A DNA stretch of 64,000 nucleotides. Origin: Synechococcus sp. ROS8604 (GTDB lineage: Bacteria > Cyanobacteriota > Cyanobacteriia > PCC-6307 > Cyanobiaceae). Shown here one piece after another: positions 1 to 8,628 of this stretch. Positions within the stretch are counted from its first letter, which is position 1, and the number at the start of each line of letters is the position of its first letter. The notes beneath the pieces were generated by a model. It was not told the DNA's origin, searched no databases, and worked only from the letters and a program-made list of their open reading frames with translations. The translations under genes and the position numbers were made by a program. The stretch spans positions 1,984,001 to 2,048,000 of the forward strand of contig NZ_CP047946.1 in NCBI RefSeq assembly GCF_014279655.1, written 5' to 3'.

Positions 1-18
1 CTCAACCCATACGTCCGT

Positions 19-123
19 TCACGCCCGATACAGGCTCACACAAAGGCGAACAGCCAACACGCCGGCATGAGCAGCCACCACTAAAGCGATGAAAATCTCA
101 GTTTGAGTAATAGAACTGACCAT
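19..123 (-). CDS. psaM: Photosystem I reaction centre subunit XII (PsaM)
   Basis: A 34-codon reading frame from ATG to TGA encodes a single hydrophobic helix preceded by the start MVSSITQTEIF and ending in VRLCVSLYRA. Length, one transmembrane span and the short basic tail match PsaM, the small thylakoid membrane subunit near the monomer interface of trimeric photosystem I. It is transcribed away from crr6, with an 80-bp shared upstream region. The gene is below usual ORF length cut-offs, so it is easily missed. Assignment rests on recognised sequence similarity; another small photosystem subunit is the only real alternative. Confidence 0.85.
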   Translation of the reverse strand: MVSSITQTEIFIALVVAAHAGVLAVRLCVSLYRA

Positions 124-202
124 GACGGATGCGTAACGCTCCTCCATTCTTTCTCCTCACCCCCTCGACAAGCCATCATTCGCAAAGGCCTGTCACACCC
201 CC

Positions 203-694
203 ATGGATGCCCAAAGCCGAACGCAACCCGTTGTTGTCGATGCCGTTGCCATTCAGACGCTTGATCTCAGGGCGCTGAACCCATGGATGGAACGGCCGCT
301 CACAGATCTTCTCATCGATAGTGCGGGGTTAGAGCTGCAGTACAACTGGCCGCGGGATGCCGACGATCCCAGAGAGCTGAGTGAATGCCCGGAGCCCCGA
401 CTTTGGGCCCTCAGGGCCGATGCCGTGCACCCCTGGCTCCCTCTCGTGCTGGAGCGATCTGGCGGAAGCCTGATCCAACACGTGGCGATGGTGGTCCCCC
501 ACGACTTCAGTCCCAGTGAAGGGATTCGCTTCGACCCTCAAGCCCTGGAGATCTGGATCACCCACCGGTTCATGCTTCTCGATCACCTGGGGAAACACCT
601 TCCCCAATCTCAGCGGGGCAACTTGCTCCAGATGGCCGCCACCATTGGCTACGAAGTGGATGCCGCGTTCTGGACTCTCCTTGATCAACGCTGA
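203..694 (+). CDS. crr6: CRR6-family NdhI maturation factor (DUF1817)
   Basis: A 163-residue soluble protein with the family signatures PRELSECPEPRLW, AVHPWLPLVLER and GIRFDPQALEIW, which I recognise from the CRR6/DUF1817 family of cyanobacteria and chloroplasts. In plants CRR6 is needed for maturation of the NdhI subunit of the NDH-1 complex. Length is normal for the family (about 150-160). No signal peptide or membrane span is visible, so it should act in the cytoplasm. It is transcribed divergently from psaM, which would place two photosynthetic electron-transport genes on one intergenic region. About 120 bp of non-coding sequence follows before the convergent permease gene. Confidence 0.8.
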   Translation: MDAQSRTQPVVVDAVAIQTLDLRALNPWMERPLTDLLIDSAGLELQYNWPRDADDPRELSECPEPRLWALRADAVHPWLPLVLERSGGSLIQHVAMVVPHDFSPSEGIRFDPQALEIWITHRFMLLDHLGKHLPQSQRGNLLQMAATIGYEVDAAFWTLLDQR

Positions 695-815
695 GGAAGA
701 TCGCGCGTGGATGGTGATCGGCTTCCTGCTGGCCGCCTGTACCAGTGCTTGCCCTCACGGCCTGGAGTTCAACATCTGAGTCAAACCATCTGGGAAGCGG
801 GCGTTGGCCCCAGAA

Positions 816-1592
816 TCACCCAAGGAGCGCTAGCTGGAATGCTCTGCGAGCACTATCAAACGCCAACAGAATGGCCAGGCCGCGCAGCATCCAGGCCAGC
901 CGATCAGCCCTCACATCGTCCAAGCGCGAGGCACTCCACTGCGCCCCCACTGCAGCCACTCCACCCAGAATCAGGCCCAGCGTGGGTTGCCCTCTCCCTT
1001 CAGAAAGAAACTGAAGAGACGCCGCTGCGGTGGAACAGGCCACTGCCACCGTGCTGAATCGGATCGCGAGTCGAATCGGGACGGCCAACCCCCGCACCAT
1101 CACGGGCACCATCACGAGGCCGCCGCCCAAGCCCAACATTCCACCGGCAAATCCTGCCAAGCCACCCACGGCGGTCAGTCCTTGCAACGAAAACGTCTGA
1201 TCCGTATCTGACCCCGAATCATTGGAGCGTGACTGAATCGTGCAAGCCAAAAACAAATAAAGAAGTGATTGCAGCGCTAACAAGTGCCATCCATCGACCA
1301 AGCGCCCCAAGCGACTGAAGACCAGGGCCGTTACAAAAGCGGCGATGCCAATGGCCCATCCAGCCGGAGCAGGCACCGTTCGCGCGCGCAGATGGGTAGC
1401 CGTGCCGCTGATCGCCGTCGGCACAATGGCGAAGGTGCTTGTCGCCAGAGCCTGATGGGGTGTTAATCCCATCCAGAGCAACAGAGGAGCGAAAATCAAC
1501 CCACCGCCAATCCCCAGCAGACCAGCCAAGCCCCCGGCAAGCAGTCCCAGAGGCACCACCAGGAGCCAATCCACAATCTCCATTCCGGCCAT
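816..1592 (-). CDS. TSUP-family (TauE/SafE) membrane permease
   Basis: About 258 residues of almost wholly hydrophobic sequence with the internal duplication typical of the TauE/SafE (TSUP) family: a first half with GLLGIGGGLIFAP near residue 20-35 and a second with GMLGLGGGLVMVP near residue 150-165. These permeases move sulfite, sulfonates or other organic anions; the substrate here cannot be told from sequence. The frame stays open well upstream, but the first hydrophobic helix begins just after two in-frame ATGs (start at 1592 or 1583), so I take 1592. That start overlaps, on the opposite strand, the start codon of the neighbouring lipoyl-transferase gene. Confidence 0.8.
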   Translation of the reverse strand: MAGMEIVDWLLVVPLGLLAGGLAGLLGIGGGLIFAPLLLWMGLTPHQALATSTFAIVPTAISGTATHLRARTVPAPAGWAIGIAAFVTALVFSRLGRLVDGWHLLALQSLLYLFLACTIQSRSNDSGSDTDQTFSLQGLTAVGGLAGFAGGMLGLGGGLVMVPVMVRGLAVPIRLAIRFSTVAVACSTAAASLQFLSEGRGQPTLGLILGGVAAVGAQWSASRLDDVRADRLAWMLRGLAILLAFDSARRAFQLALLG

Positions 1593-2427
1593 GTCGATTC
1601 CTGCATCCTGCCGGTCTGAGTTCGAAACCCACGGCCGACTGATCCCAGCTGTCGCCGGCCAAGGTCCAGACCATATGGCCTTTGACGCCCTGTTGCTGGA
1701 ACAGTGCCAAACCACAAACAACCCTGGCCCCGTGCTCCGCTTCTATCTCTGGGAAGGGTCCTGGCTGTCACTGGGGCGCCATCAAACACTACGGTCGAAT
1801 CATTGGTTCGATCTGGTGAAAAGCGGACGCTTAGCCATGGTCCGTCGCCCCAGCGGTGGAGGCGCTGTCCTGCATGGTGGTGGACTCACCTACGCCTTGA
1901 TCTGGCCGCATCCACCCCGACAACGCCGCGAAGCCTATGGCCGGGTGAACCGCTGGATCGCATCTGGATTAGCCCGACTCGGCCTAGAGCTTCACCCAGG
2001 AGATGAACCTGCCCTCGCTGGAAGCCGAAATTGCTTCGCCAGCGCCACCACGGCGGATTTAGTCGATCCTGCAGGGCATAAACGCATCGGCAGCGCCCAG
2101 TTTTGGCAGAGGGGGCACCTGCTGCAGCACGGTGAAATCCCCTTGGCCCCGTCCCAACAGCTTTGGGAAGACGTCTTTGGAACGGCTCCACCCTGCTGGC
2201 AGCCCTGCGCACCGTCGGCGGCCAGCGTGGAAGCGGCTCTGACCGAAGCCATTGCCGAGCTTTGGCCAGGACTCAGCTGGGACGTGACGCCAATCAGCAG
2301 CAAGGAGCGGCAGCTGATCAGCGAACGGGCAGCTGGTTATGAAGTCAACGAATCCGAGGTCTCATCCAACAATCCCGAGGCACGCATCGACATGACCGCC
2401 TGGAGAAGCGGTAAGCCAAAGGGATAG
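1591..2427 (+). CDS. Lipoate-protein ligase / octanoyltransferase family (LipM-like)
   Basis: 278 residues of the biotin/lipoate A/B transferase fold. Residues about 82-95 carry RRPSGGGAVLHGGG, equivalent to the RRxTGGxAxxH substrate loop. A cysteine in RNCFAS near residue 147, followed by GHKRIGSAQ near residue 165, matches the catalytic Cys and conserved Lys region of LipM octanoyltransferases, so transfer of octanoyl groups from acyl carrier protein to lipoyl domains is more likely than ATP-dependent lipoate ligation (inference). An internal ATG at 1675 could be an alternative start. The last 91 bases overlap the convergent protease gene, and the start overlaps the divergent TSUP gene's start. 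Confidence 0.8.
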   Translation: MSIPASCRSEFETHGRLIPAVAGQGPDHMAFDALLLEQCQTTNNPGPVLRFYLWEGSWLSLGRHQTLRSNHWFDLVKSGRLAMVRRPSGGGAVLHGGGLTYALIWPHPPRQRREAYGRVNRWIASGLARLGLELHPGDEPALAGSRNCFASATTADLVDPAGHKRIGSAQFWQRGHLLQHGEIPLAPSQQLWEDVFGTAPPCWQPCAPSAASVEAALTEAIAELWPGLSWDVTPISSKERQLISERAAGYEVNESEVSSNNPEARIDMTAWRSGKPKG

Positions 2428-3602
2428 TCATTGCGGCGCCTAGAGGCTTCGAGCAGGGGGGGCGGCAATTTGAGGGACAGCCCCTTCAAAACCGCTTCGC
2501 CCACATCACTGCGATCGAGAGTTCCGGAGGGAAGACCAGCAGCACCAGTCACAAGCAATCGTCCATGCTCACTTTGCTCGAGTGCGAGAACGGCCTTCCA
2601 CAGGGGAGCCGACTCTTGAAGAGAGGGAAGTTCAGCCAGCGGTCGCATATGCTCCCCCACGGTCTGTCGATCCCAGTACTGAACGGAGAGGTCTTTGAGT
2701 GGCTGATCAGTGACGTATCCGAGCCAGCGCCCAGACCGGCAAACAAGCACCCAGTCGGGCATCAGATCGCTCTCCGACTCAGCTCCTCTCAGGCGCATTT
2801 GGCTCAGGCTGCGCAAGCTTTGATCGGCTTCCAACACCCGGTAACGCTTGGAGGAGGCAGGTCCTACCCGCAAATTGATCAAGAGCTGCTGCAGCGCCAG
2901 GGTCTGAGACTGGGAGCGCGAAGCTCCCATGCCAAACCAACCCAACATCACAAGCCAAAGGCCTGTGAATCCCCCACCACGAAGGAAGATATAAACCCCA
3001 ATCATGATCGCGCTCAGCGAGAGAAGCCGCCCCGTGGCCGTCGCCACCTGAATCCCGCGGCGTTGGCTCCCCGTGAACTGCCACACAAGCGCTTTAAGGA
3101 TCAAGCCTCCATCAAGGGGCAATCCCGGCAAAAGATTGAACACTGCCAAGACCAAATTCAGTGCACCAAGCTGACCAACAAGATTGCCCAGCAATGGATT
3201 GGCATGGGTTGCAGCGTGCTGACTGGCCAATAGCAAACCAGCCAAAGCAAAGCTGACGGCTGGTCCAGCCGCGGCCACCCGAAACGATCCCATCGGCGTG
3301 GAGCATTCCCGTTCCACGCGAGCAACGCCACCAAGCAAAAACAGCGTGATGCTGTTCACCTTGACTCCTTCCCTTAAGGCGACAAGGGAATGGCCCAGTT
3401 CGTGCAAAAGCACGGAGACAAACAGCAGGAGTGCCGTGGCCAAACCCAACAACCAGCTAAGGACTGGCGCACCAGACCCTTCTGGAAGAGCCGCGGCCTG
3501 TTGCTGAAAAGCAAGGGTGAACAACACCAAAATGATGAACCAGCTGGGGTGAACCCTCAGCGGAATGCCGCGAATCTGCATCAGCTGCCAGCCTTCGCCC
3601 AT
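2337..3602 (-). CDS. Site-2 protease (M50 metalloprotease) with C-terminal CBS-like region
   Basis: 421 residues. A membrane domain (about 1-235) contains the zinc site HELGH at residues 67-71 and the second metal ligand in NLLPGLPLDGG, with the Asp near residue 164, the two hallmarks of intramembrane site-2 proteases. The remaining 180 residues are soluble and look like a CBS-domain pair, an arrangement common in cyanobacterial S2P homologues; the CBS call is weaker than the protease call. Such enzymes cut membrane-anchored regulators such as anti-sigma factors. The 3' end overlaps the convergent lipoyl-transferase gene by 91 bp. It is divergent from trpF. Confidence 0.88.
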   Translation of the reverse strand: MGEGWQLMQIRGIPLRVHPSWFIILVLFTLAFQQQAAALPEGSGAPVLSWLLGLATALLLFVSVLLHELGHSLVALREGVKVNSITLFLLGGVARVERECSTPMGSFRVAAAGPAVSFALAGLLLASQHAATHANPLLGNLVGQLGALNLVLAVFNLLPGLPLDGGLILKALVWQFTGSQRRGIQVATATGRLLSLSAIMIGVYIFLRGGGFTGLWLVMLGWFGMGASRSQSQTLALQQLLINLRVGPASSKRYRVLEADQSLRSLSQMRLRGAESESDLMPDWVLVCRSGRWLGYVTDQPLKDLSVQYWDRQTVGEHMRPLAELPSLQESAPLWKAVLALEQSEHGRLLVTGAAGLPSGTLDRSDVGEAVLKGLSLKLPPPLLEASRRRNDYPFGLPLLQAVMSMRASGLLDETSDSLTS

Positions 3603-3676
3603 GGGCTCCTCCTTTGGGCACTGCCGTGGCCCGATGACTCAATCCTAGAAAGGAGCCACCCGAGCACCTCGATCGA

Positions 3677-4360
3677 ATGTCCGATGCGGCTATCGCTCTG
3701 AAGATCTGTGGGCTCACCGATCGCTCTCAAGCCTGTTCGATCGCAGCGATGGGAGTGCAGGCGATCGGCGTGATCGGCGTGGACAACACCCCCCGTTGCG
3801 TCGAGGAGCCGCTCCGACGTGCCATCTTTGCGGAATTGGAAACGCGGCATCCGGACGTCGAGCGCGTCTGGGTTGTCGCGGATTGCTCCGATCACGCCAT
3901 CCAAAGCGCACTTCAAGGCGATGGGACACCAACGATCGTTCAACTGCATGGATCGGAAACGCCAGAGCGCTGCCTTCAGCTGAAGCAGCAGCATCCATCA
4001 GTGCGCTGGTGGAAAGCTCTGAGACTGCGCACAGAACAAGATTTGAGTGAACTGAGCTCCTTTGAATCCCATATTGATGCCCTGTTACTGGATGCCTGGA
4101 GCCCTGATCAACTTGGCGGCACCGGCCATCGCCTGGACCCAAGCTGGTTTACCCACTTGCATGACCAGCTCAAACCCAACACCATTTGGTGGTTGGCTGG
4201 AGGAATCAGCGCCGAATGGGTCCCTGACCTTCTCGGGCTGGTTTCCCCCTATGGACTCGATGCCTCAAGCCGACTGGAAGCGAAGCCGGGAGTGAAAGAC
4301 CTGGACAAAGTTCGCGCCCTTGTTCAAGCCGTTCATGACAACAGACCACTTCGGCAATAA
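3677..4360 (+). CDS. trpF: Phosphoribosylanthranilate isomerase
   Basis: 227 residues with the TrpF barrel motifs in order: KICGLT at the N-terminus (catalytic Cys), IVQLHGSE mid-protein, LLLDAW (catalytic Asp) and LAGGIS followed by DASSRLE (phosphate-binding loops) at the C-terminus. It isomerises N-(5-phosphoribosyl)anthranilate in tryptophan synthesis. It is monocistronic here apart from the small secreted protein downstream, as is usual in cyanobacteria where trp genes are scattered. The start at 3677 gives a normal length for the family. Confidence 0.95.
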   Translation: MSDAAIALKICGLTDRSQACSIAAMGVQAIGVIGVDNTPRCVEEPLRRAIFAELETRHPDVERVWVVADCSDHAIQSALQGDGTPTIVQLHGSETPERCLQLKQQHPSVRWWKALRLRTEQDLSELSSFESHIDALLLDAWSPDQLGGTGHRLDPSWFTHLHDQLKPNTIWWLAGGISAEWVPDLLGLVSPYGLDASSRLEAKPGVKDLDKVRALVQAVHDNRPLRQ

Positions 4361-4385
4361 GTTGCCATCAATAAAACCAATTTCC

Positions 4386-4883
4386 ATGGCCTATCGGGCT
4401 GCAGCATCTGTATGTCTTCTCGCGTGGATCAGTCTTTTACCTGCGGCCACGCAAGCGCAAGGAATGCTTCCAGGTTGTCGCCTCGAAGGCGGGAGTTTGC
4501 AATGCGTGCCTGGTTTAACAGCAGATCCTCAACAGCAAATCAATGTTCTCAATAAGGAAATCTCAACAGACGTCCAGGCGGAAGGTCGGATCAAACAAAC
4601 GATCCAAGGACTAAAACAATTCGTCCTGATCGGAGAGGCGAGAGAAGGACAACTCATCAAGACCAAATTTGATCTCCAAGGAGAACAAATCAACAGCGTT
4701 CGTATTCACTGGTACCAACGCCAAGGGGATGGCCATTGGAAACTCGTCTTTGATCGCAGCGAGGAAACCTATCAAATCAGCCAAGACGACAAAGGCTCAG
4801 AAATCATGGCCGTGCTGGTCGTTGCAACCAGCGATGGCCAAGTTCAGCGGGTGAGCAGCAACGTGATCGGTCCGATTCCATAA
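4386..4883 (+). CDS. Secreted protein of unknown function
   Basis: About 165 residues beginning with a clear signal peptide: MAYRAAAS, a hydrophobic core, then an AxA-type site in ATQAQG near residue 22-26. The mature part is hydrophilic with two cysteines near its start (PGCRLEGGSLQC) that may pair. I do not recognise a family. In-frame ATGs at 4335 and 4320 lie inside or next to the end of trpF; I chose 4386 because it puts the signal peptide at the very N-terminus. It lies directly downstream of trpF on the same strand and is convergent with folE. Confidence 0.65.
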   Translation: MAYRAAASVCLLAWISLLPAATQAQGMLPGCRLEGGSLQCVPGLTADPQQQINVLNKEISTDVQAEGRIKQTIQGLKQFVLIGEAREGQLIKTKFDLQGEQINSVRIHWYQRQGDGHWKLVFDRSEETYQISQDDKGSEIMAVLVVATSDGQVQRVSSNVIGPIP

Positions 4884-4926
4884 AACCGGTTCAACCGCAC
4901 TGATCACCCTCAGCTCAAACGACCAA

Positions 4927-5670
4927 TCAGGTGCTGAGCATGGCTTCCTGTTGGCGCACAAGCTCGAAAAATTCTTGCTTGAGGCTCGGGTCATGACGGA
5001 AATCACCACGAACCACTGAATTCACCATGCTGGTTTGCGGTTCACGCACACCTCTCCATTTCATGCAGTAGTGCTGAGCCTTGATGATGATGCCCAAACC
5101 TTGAGGAGCACAGAGCCGTTCAATTTCGTCAGCAAGGATCATCACCGCTTCCTCTTGGATGTGCGGCCTTGAGAACACCCAATCAGCCACACGGGTGAAC
5201 TTGGAGAGACCAATCACACGATCGCCAGGCTTAATGCCGATCCAACAGTTCCCCATGATTGGGACGAGGTGGTGGGAGCAGGCAGAGCGAACGGTGATGG
5301 GGCCAACGGTATAGATCTCGTCGAGCTGCTTGACGTTGGGGAAACTCGCCACCTTGGGTTGATGGTGATAGCGACCCTTAAACACCTCACGGAGATACAT
5401 CCGAGCCACACGCTCGGCCGTTTCAGCTGTGTTGTGATCATTTTCGATATCAATGACCAGGCTGCGCAGAAGCTCCCTGACACGATCAGCAACCTCTATC
5501 TCGAGTTCATCGAGCTCACCGGTTTGGATGAATGCCGCAACGTTGTCATTTGCCAGGAAAGAAACACCCTGATCGATGAGACGCTGGCGAATTCTCTGAG
5601 AAACGGGTTGAACTTCAGCATTCAGTGAAGTCAAAGTGCCGTTGGAGATAGCTGGAATTGTAGAAGTCAT
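4927..5670 (-). CDS. folE: GTP cyclohydrolase I
   Basis: 247 residues. The catalytic core shows ETAERVARMY, the zinc-binding SACSHHLVP, IGLSKFTRVADW and the second zinc Cys region QHYCMKWRGV, diagnostic for the zinc-dependent FolE1 enzyme that makes dihydroneopterin triphosphate for folate and pterin synthesis. About 40 N-terminal residues precede the core. It is followed on the same strand (upstream) by an SDR gene only 12 bp away, so the two may be co-transcribed. A pterin-4a-carbinolamine dehydratase lies elsewhere in the window at 59.3 kb. Confidence 0.95.
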   Translation of the reverse strand: MTSTIPAISNGTLTSLNAEVQPVSQRIRQRLIDQGVSFLANDNVAAFIQTGELDELEIEVADRVRELLRSLVIDIENDHNTAETAERVARMYLREVFKGRYHHQPKVASFPNVKQLDEIYTVGPITVRSACSHHLVPIMGNCWIGIKPGDRVIGLSKFTRVADWVFSRPHIQEEAVMILADEIERLCAPQGLGIIIKAQHYCMKWRGVREPQTSMVNSVVRGDFRHDPSLKQEFFELVRQQEAMLST

Positions 5671-5682
5671 GTCAGGGGTGTT

Positions 5683-6390
5683 TTAAAAGGCACCAGTAGC
5701 TGGCATCAAAGTGAGGTCTTCAATAATTTGTGTGGACGGTTGCTGCGCAAGATGAAGAAGCGTAACAGCAGCTTGCTCGACTGGAAGCATGGCACGCCGG
5801 TCAAACGTGCTCTGAACCGTTGGAGAATCCCAAAGTGACGTGTCAACAGCACCGAGGGTGAGCGTGCAGGCACGAATCCCGTGCGCCCTTTCCTCTTCAG
5901 CAAGGCAGCGCGTGAAGCTGGCTAAGGCGGCCTTCACCGTGCAGTACGCCCCCCAGTTCGGGAAAGCATTTCGTGCGGCATGGCTACTGATGTTGATCAC
6001 AAGTCCGCCTTGAGGACGCATGGCAGGAACCACAGCAGCGCACATCTGAAACACGCTGGTGAGGTTGAGTTGCATCAGCCAATTCCAGCGATCCAAGGGC
6101 ATCTCGAGCAGCTCTCCGGTCCAAGCAGCGCCTGCGTTGTTAATCAGTACAGACGGTGTAAGCCCCTGACCGAGCAAGGTTGCCACCCCTGGAGCGATCT
6201 CCTCAGGTTTGGTGAGATCAACAGCTCCGTGCACGATGCGTTGACCCGTTGAAGCCAATTCAGTCGCTAGGGATTGAAGAGAAGCTTCGTCTCGCGACAG
6301 AAGGATGAGATCCCAGCCAGCTTCAGCAAACGTAAAGGCAGTACAGCGGCCAATGCCGCGTGATGCTCCGGTAATTAGTACAGAGGGCAA
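5683..6390 (-). CDS. Short-chain dehydrogenase/reductase
   Basis: 235 residues of classical SDR type: nucleotide-binding GASRGIG near residues 7-13, NNAGA in the middle, the catalytic Ser in NISSHAARN and the Tyr/Lys pair in YCTVK. Substrate is not predictable; such enzymes reduce carbonyls using NAD(P)H. The gene lies 24 bp downstream of accA and 12 bp upstream of folE on the same strand, so it is probably part of an aar-accA-SDR-folE transcript. A role near fatty-acid or pterin chemistry is only a guess from position. Confidence 0.88.
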   Translation of the reverse strand: MPSVLITGASRGIGRCTAFTFAEAGWDLILLSRDEASLQSLATELASTGQRIVHGAVDLTKPEEIAPGVATLLGQGLTPSVLINNAGAAWTGELLEMPLDRWNWLMQLNLTSVFQMCAAVVPAMRPQGGLVINISSHAARNAFPNWGAYCTVKAALASFTRCLAEEERAHGIRACTLTLGAVDTSLWDSPTVQSTFDRRAMLPVEQAAVTLLHLAQQPSTQIIEDLTLMPATGAF

Positions 6391-6414
6391 TGAGCCTCAG
6401 CGATCCCGGCAATC

Positions 6415-7404
6415 CTAAGAAGCTGAATCAGCATCTGACGCGGTGGGATCAAGGAAGCGGCCCATCGCCCGAAACTTTCGGTAACGCTGATCCCGCAATT
6501 CTTGGTGCGGGAGTGCTGAAAGCTCAGCAAGATTTCGTTCGAGAGCTTCCCGCAGCGTTGCTCCTGCCTCAAGTGGGGCCCAATTGTTTCCACCTGACGG
6601 TTCTGCAAGCACCTCATCCACCACGCCAAGGCTGAGTAAGTCTTTGCCGGTGATGCGCAACGCCGCCGCTGCTTCCGGTGCTTTCGCTGCATCACGCCAC
6701 AGAATCGAGGCGCATGCCTCAGGACTCGCCACCGTGTAGACGCTGTGTTCGAACATCAGCAGACGGTCAGCAACACCGATTCCAAGAGCACCGCCAGATC
6801 CCCCTTCCCCAATCACCGTGGCGATGATGGGCACTCTCAGGCGGAACATCTCGCGAAGGTTGACGGCAATCGCCTCCCCCTGGCCCTGCTCCTCAGCCAG
6901 CAGGCCTGCATAGGCACCAGGCGTGTCGATAAAAGCAAGAATGGGCAGGCCAAAACGATCGGCATGCTCCATCAATCGCAGGGCTTTGCGATAACCACCT
7001 GGGGTCGCCATCCCAAAGTTCCGAGCCACGTTTTCCTTGGTGTCACGCCCCTTTTGATGGCCCAATAAGACCACCGAGCGATCACCCAACCGACCGAGGC
7101 CACCCACCAAAGCCTGATCGTCGCTCCCGCGACGGTCACCATGGAGCTCAACCCAGTCATCGCAGAACATCTGAATGAAATCCAGAGTGCTCGGACGATG
7201 AGGGTGACGAGCAACCTGAATTTTCTGCGCTGGAGTCAGATTTTGAAAAATCTCTTCGCGTCTGCGAGCAGCAAGGGTTTCCAGCTGAAGCAACTGCTGG
7301 CTGACATCAACTTCTGAATCCCTTGCCAACTGGCGGATCTGCTCAATCTGCTGTTCAAGCTCAATCAGGGGCTTTTCAAACTCAAGCAGGGGGCGACGTG
7401 CCAT
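6415..7404 (-). CDS. accA: Acetyl-CoA carboxylase carboxyltransferase subunit alpha
   Basis: 329 residues, the usual AccA length, with a coiled N-terminus ([17 protein letters not shown]) and the carboxyltransferase core motifs [29 protein letters not shown] and [10 protein letters not shown]. With AccD it transfers carboxyl from biotin to acetyl-CoA, the first committed step of fatty-acid synthesis. It follows aar by 20 bp on the same strand. The neighbourhood ado-aar-accA links supply of fatty acyl chains with their conversion to alkanes, a known gene order in cyanobacteria. Confidence 0.96.
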   Translation of the reverse strand: MARRPLLEFEKPLIELEQQIEQIRQLARDSEVDVSQQLLQLETLAARRREEIFQNLTPAQKIQVARHPHRPSTLDFIQMFCDDWVELHGDRRGSDDQALVGGLGRLGDRSVVLLGHQKGRDTKENVARNFGMATPGGYRKALRLMEHADRFGLPILAFIDTPGAYAGLLAEEQGQGEAIAVNLREMFRLRVPIIATVIGEGGSGGALGIGVADRLLMFEHSVYTVASPEACASILWRDAAKAPEAAAALRITGKDLLSLGVVDEVLAEPSGGNNWAPLEAGATLREALERNLAELSALPHQELRDQRYRKFRAMGRFLDPTASDADSAS

Positions 7405-7424
7405 GAAAACCAGATCTGTGAACG

Positions 7425-8471
7425 TCAGGCAGCGGCAGCCTGAAGCTGCCCCTGAAGGTTGAGCGTGGTGAAACCGTGCCGCATCGAGGCAGCACCAATA
7501 AAGTCCATTTTTTCAAGGGTGATGTTGTTCCTACCCCAGCTGAAGTTGGTGTGGCAAGACTCAAATTCGAGAAGAATGGCTTCAGCGAAGCAAGCAAACA
7601 TCTGCCGCTGAGGCTTCTCCATCTGCCATTCAGCATTTTCCATCATCGTCCAGCCGATATCGGACACAAATTCAACGATGCCTCCTTTAAGAATGTGAAC
7701 GCCTTTTCCAGCCACCCTGGAATCAAGATTCTTCGGATACCCACCGTCAATCATCAAGCAGGGTTTCTGTAGTCGATCCGCATCAATTTCCAACGTGCGG
7801 GGCATGCTCGCGACCCAGACAACAACATCAGCCTCAGGAAGCGCTTCATCCAGGCTGAGGATGCTGCCACCACCTAATTCCTGTTGCAGGTCTTGCAGGG
7901 GCTGCTGCCGACGAGCGACCATCAGCAGCTCTTTAATTCCAGTGCGCTTGGTTAACCAGCGGCAAACGGCACTACCGATATCTCCAGTGGCTCCCACCAC
8001 CGCGACCCGAGCCTTGCTGAGATCAATGCCAAGCAAAGGAGCATTGATTTCAACCTGTCGACTGATCACCCAAGCCGTATGGGTGTTTCCAGTCGTAAAC
8101 CGCTCCCACTCCAGGGTGGTGCTACGAATGGTTTGATGCTTGAGCAGGTTGAAGTTCTCAAAAATAATTGAGGTAAAGCCGCCTAGAGCTGTGATGTTGA
8201 TGCCTTTCTTCTGAGCCAGCTCCATGGCGTTCAGCACCTTGCGCCTTGCCGTTTTGAAACGGCTCAGCATTTCGGGCACAAAACACGAATCGATATAGGC
8301 CCCTTCGATTGTTTTTCCAGTCAGGCTCGTGACTTCCAGATGCTCTACCAACTGAGGGGGAGCACTGCACCAGACATCCAGATCACCCTCTGCAATGTGA
8401 TCGAAACCCAGCTCTAAAGCTTTACGCCTAGCAGCTTCAAAACTGGTGGAATGTCCGATCAGACCAAACAT
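7425..8471 (-). CDS. aar: Long-chain acyl-[acyl carrier protein] reductase (alkane synthesis)
   Basis: 348 residues starting [16 protein letters not shown], which matches the family N-terminus; the open frame extends 25 codons further upstream but that part lies in a structured spacer. A Rossmann motif [10 protein letters not shown] near residue 155 binds NADPH. A cysteine in [10 protein letters not shown] near residue 305 is my best candidate for the acyl-enzyme nucleophile. It reduces acyl-ACP to fatty aldehyde, which ADO converts to alkane. Order ado-aar-accA on one strand fits the conserved cyanobacterial hydrocarbon cluster. Confidence 0.95.
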   Translation of the reverse strand: MFGLIGHSTSFEAARRKALELGFDHIAEGDLDVWCSAPPQLVEHLEVTSLTGKTIEGAYIDSCFVPEMLSRFKTARRKVLNAMELAQKKGINITALGGFTSIIFENFNLLKHQTIRSTTLEWERFTTGNTHTAWVISRQVEINAPLLGIDLSKARVAVVGATGDIGSAVCRWLTKRTGIKELLMVARRQQPLQDLQQELGGGSILSLDEALPEADVVVWVASMPRTLEIDADRLQKPCLMIDGGYPKNLDSRVAGKGVHILKGGIVEFVSDIGWTMMENAEWQMEKPQRQMFACFAEAILLEFESCHTNFSWGRNNITLEKMDFIGAASMRHGFTTLNLQGQLQAAAA

Positions 8472-8628
8472 GTGCTGCCGACGGTCGTACTTAGAAGTAG
8501 GGATCCGAACCACATGCACCAATAAGGCGATGGGATTCGAACCCACCTAAGCACGGGTCGGGTTCGGGATGAACGGACAGGAACGAAATTGACGCCCGCC
8601 ATCCGTACACCCTTAGGTTAAAACCCAG
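8472..8628 (-). other. Structured spacer between ado and aar with a tRNA T-arm-like motif
   Basis: This 157-bp spacer is transcribed, if at all, on the minus strand as the aar leader or as a separate RNA. A perfect 7-bp pair, ACCTAAG at 8545-8551 with CTTAGGT at 8612-8618, closes a GC-rich segment that can form an inner GGATG/CATCC stem. Immediately downstream on the minus strand lies GTGGGTTCGAATCCCAT, which has the stem, loop and TTCGAAT of a tRNA T-arm. I could not build an acceptor stem or anticodon arm, so no tRNA is called. It may be a leader RNA, a small RNA or an integration-site relic. Confidence 0.45.

Noticed and set aside
711-779. 22-codon frame after crr6 with lipobox-like LLAACTS
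   Set aside because: Too short and no mature domain; likely chance.
8515-8605. tRNA gene on the minus strand
   Set aside because: The T-arm-like motif is good, but no matching 5' acceptor strand, D-arm or anticodon arm can be drawn within tRNA spacing; a tmRNA tag sequence is also absent.
8545-8610. 5S rRNA fragment (CATCCCGAACCC on the minus strand)
   Set aside because: Only about a dozen bases resemble 5S; the remainder does not follow the 5S fold.
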